A stretch of 64,000 nt of DNA from Lotus japonicus. Lineage: Eukaryota > Streptophyta > Magnoliopsida > Fabales > Fabaceae. The notes beneath the pieces are model-generated. The model made no database searches and was not told where the DNA came from. It saw nothing but the letters and a program-made list of their open reading frames with translations. The position numbers were made by a program, and so were the translations under genes. Every line of letters starts with the position of its first letter. Position 1 is the first letter of the stretch. The DNA is taken from contig NC_080044.1 in assembly GCF_012489685.1 (NCBI RefSeq), positions 45,136,964 through 45,200,963 of the forward strand. Direction: 5' to 3'. This document shows positions 57,057 to 64,000 of this stretch, in pieces.

Positions 57057-57653
57057 ATTGTATTTTGCACATCGGGAATTGAAATCTCAAATTAATTTGG
57101 AAGATAAAATCCTGAAATATTTTCAAAATTAAAAAACTGAAATTGTAGGGTGGAAAATCTAGTCGTGGGGTGGAAAATATAATTCCATGTCTCTACCACG
57201 TCAAGTCAAAAGAATGAAAGTAATCTAAGTCATCTATCAAAATTTGATTTCTAATGTTTCGAAGACTCAGATCCAATATTTGAAAAGTTTATTCATATTT
57301 AATAAAATCCCCAAGCTTAAATTAAAGTGTATATTCATTTAATAAAATGTTAAAAGTGGGGTGTTACATTATATTTTGCACATCGGGAATTGAAATCTCA
57401 AATTAATTTGGAAGATAAAATCCTGAAATATTTTCAAAATTAAAAAACTGAAATTGTAGGGTGGAAAATCTAGTCGTGGGGTGGAAAATATAATTCCATG
57501 TCTCTACCACGTCAAGTCAAAAGAATGAAAGTAATCTAAGTCATCTATCAAAATTTGATTTCTAATGTTTCGAAGACTCAGATCCAATATTTGAAAAGTT
57601 TATTCATATTTAATAAAATCCCCAAGCTTAAATTAAAGTGTATATTCATTTAA
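57041..57653. repeat. Tandem duplication, two copies of 302 bp
   Basis: 57041-57342 and 57352-57653 are almost identical (one visible G/A difference near the start), separated by TAAAATGTT. Copy 1 begins within the right arm of the fold-back element. The near-identity indicates a recent event. Confidence 0.88.
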
Positions 57654-58444
57654 CCACTCGTTTATTTGTATATTTTAACATTTTATTAAATTTAAGAATG
57701 AACACTCAAATTTGACATTTTTTATGTTCATATTTATAGACTCTCTTAAGATATTTATAAGAAACTAGTGTTTTTTACCCGCGCGTTGCACGGGAAATAT
57801 GTCTATTGTATTTGATACATTAATTAATACTTTGATTATTAAAAATATATTAAACAACGAATGAAATAGAAAAGTCAGAATTGATGAGTAAAGTGGACAT
57901 AAAGACTTCTCTTCTAAGCCCGATTGAGACCAAGAGGAACTCGTTTCACATTCTTCGTAAATATGAAGACGATAACACAAATCATAGATATAAGGAATTA
58001 TCAACATATTAATCTTAAAAAAATTAATTTGATAGTAGCACAAATCAGGATTGTGTAAGATATATCATAAAGTATAACATTGTGTTTATTCCAACTAAGT
58101 AGGGATGACAATGGGTAGGTACTATAGTACCATCTCCATACTCGCGTTTCTAAAAATTACATGTACCCGTCTCCATACTCACGTGGGTAGCAACTCGAAG
58201 CTCTCCACCTTTAGACAATTCAATGTCATTACAGGAAGCTATCCATCTTTGCCAAAATCTAAATCTATGGATGGCAATGGGTCTCAAGATCATAGGGTAC
58301 CCGTAAAAAATACCCACTATGGGTAGGGTAAAAAACCGCTAAATGAGTATGAGGTTGAGTATAGATAATTACCCGCAAAAAATAGAGGGTATGGGTGCGG
58401 GTATGGGCACTATAGTACCCAACCGGCTCATATCCGCACACACA

Positions 58445-58446
<2 letters not shown>

Positions 58447-58514
<68 letters not shown>
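58447..58514. repeat. TTA trinucleotide microsatellite, about 22 units
   Basis: An uninterrupted TTA run over 68 bases inside the Helitron. It creates false poly-Tyr and poly-Ile open frames. Confidence 0.95.
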
Positions 58515-60040
58515 TGGGAATATATTAACAAATTAACTTAAGCTATAGCTTTCAAACTCACTTTTTTTAAAAAAAAAGTTTGGGATATATTAATTAATAC
58601 TCTGAAAATAAATAATAAATAAATTAAGATAAAATCAAGAAATAAACCACCTAAATCCTAATCAAATCTAAAATTTAAAAATGTATTTTTTTACTCTAAA
58701 AATAAATCAAAAATAAATTAAGATAAAATCAAGAAATAAACAACATAAATCCTAATCAAATCTAAAATTTTAAAATGTATTTTTTTATGAGAATTAATCT
58801 GAGAATGACACGTGTTATTTTTTTTTTCCAATTAGTGAATATTCTGCACCCTAGAAGATTTTCTTTTCCTCAATCCTTTTGCTTTTGATTAAGAAGAGAA
58901 AAGCAGGAATCCTTGAAGCATATGACATCTTACAATTAGTTGAAGAACAAAATCAATTCATGAAGAAGATTGAAACAGAAACCCAAAATGAAGTCTTGAA
59001 GAACAAAATACCCTCCTTCACCAATTTGAAAGGACTGTGGTGAAAGAATTGTATTTAGTGTATTTGTGAATCTTGGGGTGGAACCCTTGTGAAACAAAAA
59101 ATCAAAGGAACATTTCAGTCAAGAGAAACAAAAAATGGTGTATTGCCCCATATGTGCGCACCCCAGCAAATTATCTATATATGTGAGAAAAAAACAAAAT
59201 AATTCTCCCACCCAAAATAATTGTGCTTACTTCACCAATAAACTTATACTAACAATCAATTTAAATTGAACTTAAGGAAATATATAGAGCAAAGTAAGAT
59301 AAGTCACCCAATTGGCATACTAAAACATGAGTATATGAAAAACTAATGAGTTTGAGGAAAACATGAACCAACCTTAAGAATGGGCTAAACATACTCATGA
59401 AGATTAAATGTGAGCTCTTCATATGCTTTCATCAATTTGACCGGCCTGTGCATCATTAAAAAAATAAATTAGTAAGTTGTGCATCTTTCACATACAGTGC
59501 AAATAGTATGTTTATACACACAACTCAAACATGATGAATAAAAACGTGCAAAATTTGAGAAATGAATATAAATTCAGGCTATCCTAAGTTTCGTAAATTT
59601 CTATAAATTATACCAAAATCTGGTTTAGAATGGCTTCACACGCATGGATTTCTACAAACTATACTAAAATCTGGTTTAAAAAAATACAAACGGAAGAAGA
59701 ACAATAGAAAAAGCATTACATCAGAATCAAAACAGTCTTCAACAATGATTCGTTAAAGGGTCTATGCAAAAATTTGTAAACTTTTGGATCAAAACACACA
59801 AAATATGTGAAATTTAAGAATCCAGGATTGAATTACGAACAAAGAATAAACTGAAATGACACAAACCATCAATCACAACATGATAAACTCTTCTTCACGT
59901 AACATCATCTTATGACATACCTCTGTCCTGATCGCGACATGTGGCAGAGGTAGAAATAGCAGCTATCAAATCTCTGCGTGTCCACGGTAGCTTTGCGGAC
60001 CCTCAGCACCAAATCAACTCCCTTTTCTTAGAATTAGCAT

Positions 60041-60960
60041 TAAATAAATAATAAGATAAATTAAGATAAAATCAAGAAATAAACAACCTAAATCCTAATC
60101 AAATCTAAACTTTAAAAAAGTACTAAATAAAGATAGATAAAAACTACCAAAATCTAGCAAATCACAATAAAAACTCATAAAATCCTGAATTAAATAAAAA
60201 TATGAAAATTCAATAAAAATACCATAAAAATTCATTTATACTCTAAATGTAACTCAAAAATAAAATAAAATATTTCATGAAATTAAAATTAAATAAATAA
60301 TAAATAAGGATAGATAAAAACTATCAAAATCTAGCAAATCACAATAAAAACTCATAAAATCCTGCATTAATTAAAAATCCGAAAATTCAATAAAAATTAA
60401 TTATTATACTCTATAAATAAATGTAAAATAAAATAAAATATTTCCTGGAAGTAAAATTAAATAAATAATAAGATAAAATTAAGAAATAAACAACCTAAAT
60501 TCTAATCAAATCTAAAATTTAAAAAGGTACTAAATAAAGATAGATAAAAACTACCAAGTCTAGCAAATCACAATAAAAACTCATAAAATCCTGAATTAAT
60601 TAAAAATTCGAAAATTTAAGAAAATTTAATTAATATATTCTAAAAGTAAATCTAAAATAAAATAAAGTATTTTCTGGATTTAAAATAAATAATAAGATAA
60701 ATTAAAATAAAATTAAGAAATAAACAACCTAAATCCCAATCAAATCTTATATTAAAAATGGTATTAAATAAAGATAGATAAAAACTAACAAAATCTAGCA
60801 AATCACAATAAAAACTCATAAAATCCCGAATTAATAAAAAATTCGAAAATTCAATAAAAATTAATCAATATATTCTAAAAATAAATTTAAAATAAATTAA
60901 AAGACCAAATCTTATCTTTTAAAATAATATCAATCAATTATTTTAGAATATGTAAAATTA
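60041..60960. repeat. AT-rich tandem repeats in the Helitron
   Basis: Units of roughly 210-240 bases recur, with AAGAAATAAACAACCTAAAT, AATCAAATCTAAA, AAAGATAGATAAAAACTA and ATCTAGCAAATCACAATAAA in fixed order. Four or so copies are recognisable, and partial copies occur at about 58600-58770. Confidence 0.75.
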
Positions 60961-61180
60961 AAACATATATCAATTGAAAATTATATCTTCTAAAATAATA
61001 TCAATTAATTATGTTAGAATATATAAAATTAAAACATATATCAATTGAAAATTATATCATCTATCAAATTGACACGTGGAATAATTTTTATGAGAATTAA
61101 TCTGGTGCTGACACGTCACTAAGAATTAATCTGGTGTTGACAAGTCACTATGAAAGTTCTTATTTTCTAATATATATTGA

Positions 61181-61954
61181 TATTGATATTGATTGATTAT
61201 GTAATAAGATCAATTCATATATTAGTTTTAAAAAGTTTATACAACCTTTCATCATTTACCCTTAATTAAACGATACCAAAACATTTATATCAAAACATCC
61301 TTCTAGGATTGGAAGAGAGGGAAGATGCCCCTCAATGACTCTTCTCCTCAAGTTGGAGCCAGGAGTCTCTGACTCAGGAGTCTCTGACTCTTCAGTAGAT
61401 GGTTGTTTGGGGCAACTTGCTTCCTCTCTACTCTGATATGTGGCAACGTTGGTGGAAGCTCGGAGGATGCTGAGGTGATTGAGATGGCAGAGTGACAGAG
61501 GAGAGGCCGGCCAAGGAAAGTCTGTGCTACAGGTTAGTAGAAGGTTCTAGGAGCTTTGATTAAAGAGGTCTTCGAGGTTTCGATGGTTGAGGTTTCACTA
61601 GAAACTAGTTCTTATTTAATTCTCCCCGAGGCTCGCGGTTACATTCATGCTTTTACGAGAGCTCGAATGACTTTTTATTTGCCAAACAAGTAGGTGTTGT
61701 CCCCGTTGGTTTTAAAGAGGAAGTCATCTAGTGCTGAGCCGACCATCTCATTGCTAACCATCCGAGACTCTATGACGATCCGTAGCAGAGTATTTGGTAT
61801 CGACTGGTCTTTTATGAGATTTTGTTTGGTTTTGTTGGGGGTTGTGATGTTGTTTTGGTCGTTTTCCTCTTGGTTCCTTTCTAGCTTTTCTTTTCTTGCT
61901 CTCTTGGGCTTTTCTTTGCTGGAGTTTTCTTCTTGTGGGGGGGCTTGTGCTGGG
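61181..61954. other. Unassigned region
   Basis: Mostly non-repetitive. A short duplication of AGGAGTCTCTGACTC lies at about 61360-61395. An open plus frame at 61694-61986 crosses into the following LTR and is not credible as a gene. It may be a TE remnant, but no motif was recognised. Confidence 0.3.
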
Positions 61955-62447
61955 TGTAACACCCCAATTTCGGTGGCGTCACTTTAGTAACCAAAAAGAA
62001 AATAAAGCGGAAAAACGTGAATATTTTTTTTCGATTTGTTTAAATAATAAAATAAAGAATTGTCGAAATAAAGACTCTACAGCGAAAGATAAACATAACT
62101 AATGTACAATATATTTATAGCCCCCGCTGTAAGTAGTGAACCACGTCACGAGTATCCTCCAGTGACGGGAAGAAACCGAAAGTAGTGCCCGTGGGGAATA
62201 TGTACAAACCAAAGTGAAAGGTCAAGTGTTCGTAATACAGTCCTCCAAAACAAAAGTAGGTGAGCCCAAAACGGCCTAAACAAGACCTCCTAGTCCGACT
62301 AACTCTCTGTGATTTCCATAAAGAAAACCACACAAAAAGCTAACGGTCGGGGACCTACCCTGCCCCAAAATACGAACATGACGACCAGAGCTATAACGCT
62401 ACTCCTACCCTAATCCTGTCCAGAGGAGTACACCCTAGCACTCACAA

Positions 62448-62954
62448 CTACATGCTGGCATGATCATCGTCCGAATCAGAATCCAGGACGACTAGGTTAA
62501 TGTCTGCAACCATCCCCCCTCTCGCTACTGCAACATGCTCCTGAGCTGGTCTCACGGGTCCGGTACCCGATCCAAAGTCATCAGCAACAACAACAGTAGG
62601 TGAGCTAGAGTCCGATGAAGTCCCTCCCACAGGCTCCTCCTCCGAGGGGTCCTCGTCGTCAGAAGACGATAGTGGTGGTGGTGCTCCTACACCGGGTCCA
62701 CAGTGCACGCCGGGTGACAGGTTAAAGCTGATAGTGTAACACCTCAGAACTCCCTCCGTCAAGTGTCCCAGACTGTCGACACGATCTTCCATTATTCTCC
62801 CCGAGTAAATAGCTCTGTGGCCAGTGGGGTCGACCGCCCATGAGCCGGGGATCTCCTGATCAAGCATCTCAAACCTAGTCCCCCCCCGAAGGGTGGACCA
62901 TCGTAAACCAATCCGCCATGGACATCTGACAATGAGCGTAGTCCGCCAAAACAC
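62448..62954 (-). CDS. Uncharacterised reading frame inside the partial LTR
   Basis: 168 codons on the minus strand. The first part is globular in character (CPWRIGLRWSTLRGGTRFEM, then PGSWAVDPTGHRAIYSG and MEDRVDSLGHLTEGVLR). The second part is acidic and Ser-rich (SSSDDEDPSEEE), ending LDSDSDDDHASM. The compositional style and length look like real coding sequence rather than chance. No known domain was recognised. It is in the same orientation as the LTR edge. The true 5' end may be an exon border instead of the ATG at 62954. Function unknown. Confidence 0.45.
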   Translation of the reverse strand: MFWRTTLIVRCPWRIGLRWSTLRGGTRFEMLDQEIPGSWAVDPTGHRAIYSGRIMEDRVDSLGHLTEGVLRCYTISFNLSPGVHCGPGVGAPPPLSSSDDEDPSEEEPVGGTSSDSSSPTVVVADDFGSGTGPVRPAQEHVAVARGGMVADINLVVLDSDSDDDHASM

Positions 62955-63649
62955 AAACAGAAGGCGTGAGGGTCAACTCAAAGAATTACATAAGTAATAC
63001 ACCCAGTAGATAAAGTTTAAGGGATAGCTACTTAGGCTTAGAAGTTTTTGATAGCATTATAAATTGTACATCTTCCAATTGAATGTAAATGATAATTACT
63101 GACAAATAACATATATCAAGTACGATTAACAAGTAGCAATCACACTCAGCAACTAAGTCAGTATGCATAGTGCATGAATGAGATGACGAGGAACAAGATG
63201 CAATCCGGAAGGATGGGCACCATCGAGTCAGTCCTATCACCGGCCACAGTGGGACCATTTCCGCTCGGGTGTCTCTTATACCAAATAAAATGTAGTCAGA
63301 TCAGCAGTATACCCGCAGGCCTGCCATTTCCGTCTACTACTAAGAATCACCGCAGTGTTCTTATGTGGAAATCCGGGTCTTATGACCATTTTGGAATCCA
63401 CCGAGGTCCGGCATCCCACCGTGTATAAACCTCAAAATGTGTGCATGAATGCAACGTGATTAGCCAAACAACGTCTCCGACCTCACTCGTCACGTCATCA
63501 CGTGTTCTAGCTAACTTATTGTCTCTAAAAAGAATACCCTAAGCTAAATGTCGATTCTGCGACAAAAGACAATTAATTATAAAAAGAGTGCAATCACTCA
63601 TGATAACTTCTCGAGTCATCCGACTCATCTAATTCCGATGGTCAAAAAC

Positions 63650-63890
63650 TGCTCAGCGAGCAAAGAGTACCAATGTACTTGGGACTTATAGTTCCCCAGC
63701 TTATCCTTTAGATAGCCAAACAAATAAACTGCTCATCGAGCAAAAGAGCATCAACGTACTCAGAAACTTATTAATTTCCCGGCTTATCTTTTAGATATCC
63801 AAACAATAAAAATGCTCATCGAGCAAAAGAGTATCAACATACTCATAAACTTATTAGTTTCCCCGAAACTTGGATTCGACGACACTTCTC
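63650..63890. repeat. Three tandem copies of an 80-83-bp unit
   Basis: Copies start at 63650, 63730 and 63813 with TGCTCATCGAGCAAA-type sequence followed by GTACTC, AACTTAT and TTAGATATCCAAACAA. Non-coding. Confidence 0.75.
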
Positions 63891-64000
63891 ATTTTCCAAA
63901 ACTAATATCCAAACCCTAAGCTTTCATCTGAAATTGTTATCATTATTTAAAGGGTTCAGAGGTTGTTTAGTGTATTATGAATTTTCCTTGTAAAATAGTT

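Larger units (their letters stand above)
57765..61180 (-). mobile_element. Non-autonomous Helitron, 3.4 kb
   Basis: Minus-strand 3' end: hairpin CCCGTGCAACGCGCGGG (57794-57778), nine-base spacer, then CTAG at 57768-57765 followed by target T. Minus-strand 5' end: TCAATATATATTAGAAAATA at 61180, preceded by target A. These are the diagnostic Helitron features: TC start, hairpin, CTRR end, insertion between A and T. No Rep/helicase gene is present; the interior is AT-rich repeats with other small insertions. Confidence 0.75.
61955..64000 (-). mobile_element. Start of a gypsy-type (chromovirus-like) LTR or element, cut by the window
   Basis: TGTAACACCCCAATTTCGG then GTCACTTTAGTAACC at 61955 matches the reverse complement of the end of the solo LTR (GGTTACTAAAGTGACACC to GTTACA at 39239-39274) over about 40 bases. 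This therefore reads as the 3' edge of an LTR in minus orientation. The remainder does not align with the solo LTR, so it is a different family. The other end is outside the window. Confidence 0.6.

Noticed and set aside
58265..58531. Frames with poly-Ile or poly-Tyr
   Set aside because: Products of the TTA microsatellite.

Overview
The window is plant nuclear DNA, most likely from a legume. It has intron-bearing plant genes (a GATA factor of the GATA26/27 type and an expansin-like B remnant), nearly every class of plant transposon, and small terminal-inverted-repeat elements of a type common in legumes. The species cannot be fixed from sequence alone. No rRNA, tRNA, CRISPR or prokaryotic feature was seen.

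1-29.3 kb is one multi-level nest. A Ty3/gypsy element on the minus strand, probably of the Tat lineage, has its 5' LTR at 29003-29327 and lies against the truncated 5' side of an expansin-like B gene (to 30084). Its other end is outside the window. A Sirevirus-type Ty1/copia element (182-12288, minus strand, TSD aggtc) sits in its 3' part. A 12.6-kb Mutator-like element (14946-27505, TSD ctcggatga) splits its gag. That MULE carries a plant-mobile-domain gene and a transposase gene in convergent orientation, and a young Ty1/copia element (18357-24036, TSD accca) is inserted between them. Apart from the young copia, all coding regions of the nest carry stops or frameshifts.

29.3-41.1 kb holds the expansin remnant, a tandem duplication, AT-rich DNA, and a third copia element with 149-bp LTRs (33066-39729). 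That copia lost its RT region and then received a 3.4-kb solo LTR (35869-39274, TSD tgttg). Two small DNA transposons follow (39864-40394 and 40839-41141).

41.4-50.3 kb is the genic island: an intronless acidic protein of unknown function with an E2F-like promoter on the plus strand, and an eight-exon GATA/DEUBAD factor gene on the minus strand. Their 3' ends face each other.

50.3-64 kb is repeat-rich again: small TIR elements, a decayed LINE ORF1, a CACTA terminus, low-complexity ACC/GGT blocks, a perfect 38-bp palindrome, a fresh 302-bp tandem duplication, a complete non-autonomous Helitron (57765-61180), and the start of a gypsy-type LTR or element (61955 to the end) containing a reading frame.

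The most unusual signals are an array of ten 22-bp interrupted palindromes placed almost symmetrically in the two MULE ends, and two accessory reading frames of the Sirevirus that each have what looks like their own TATA promoter.
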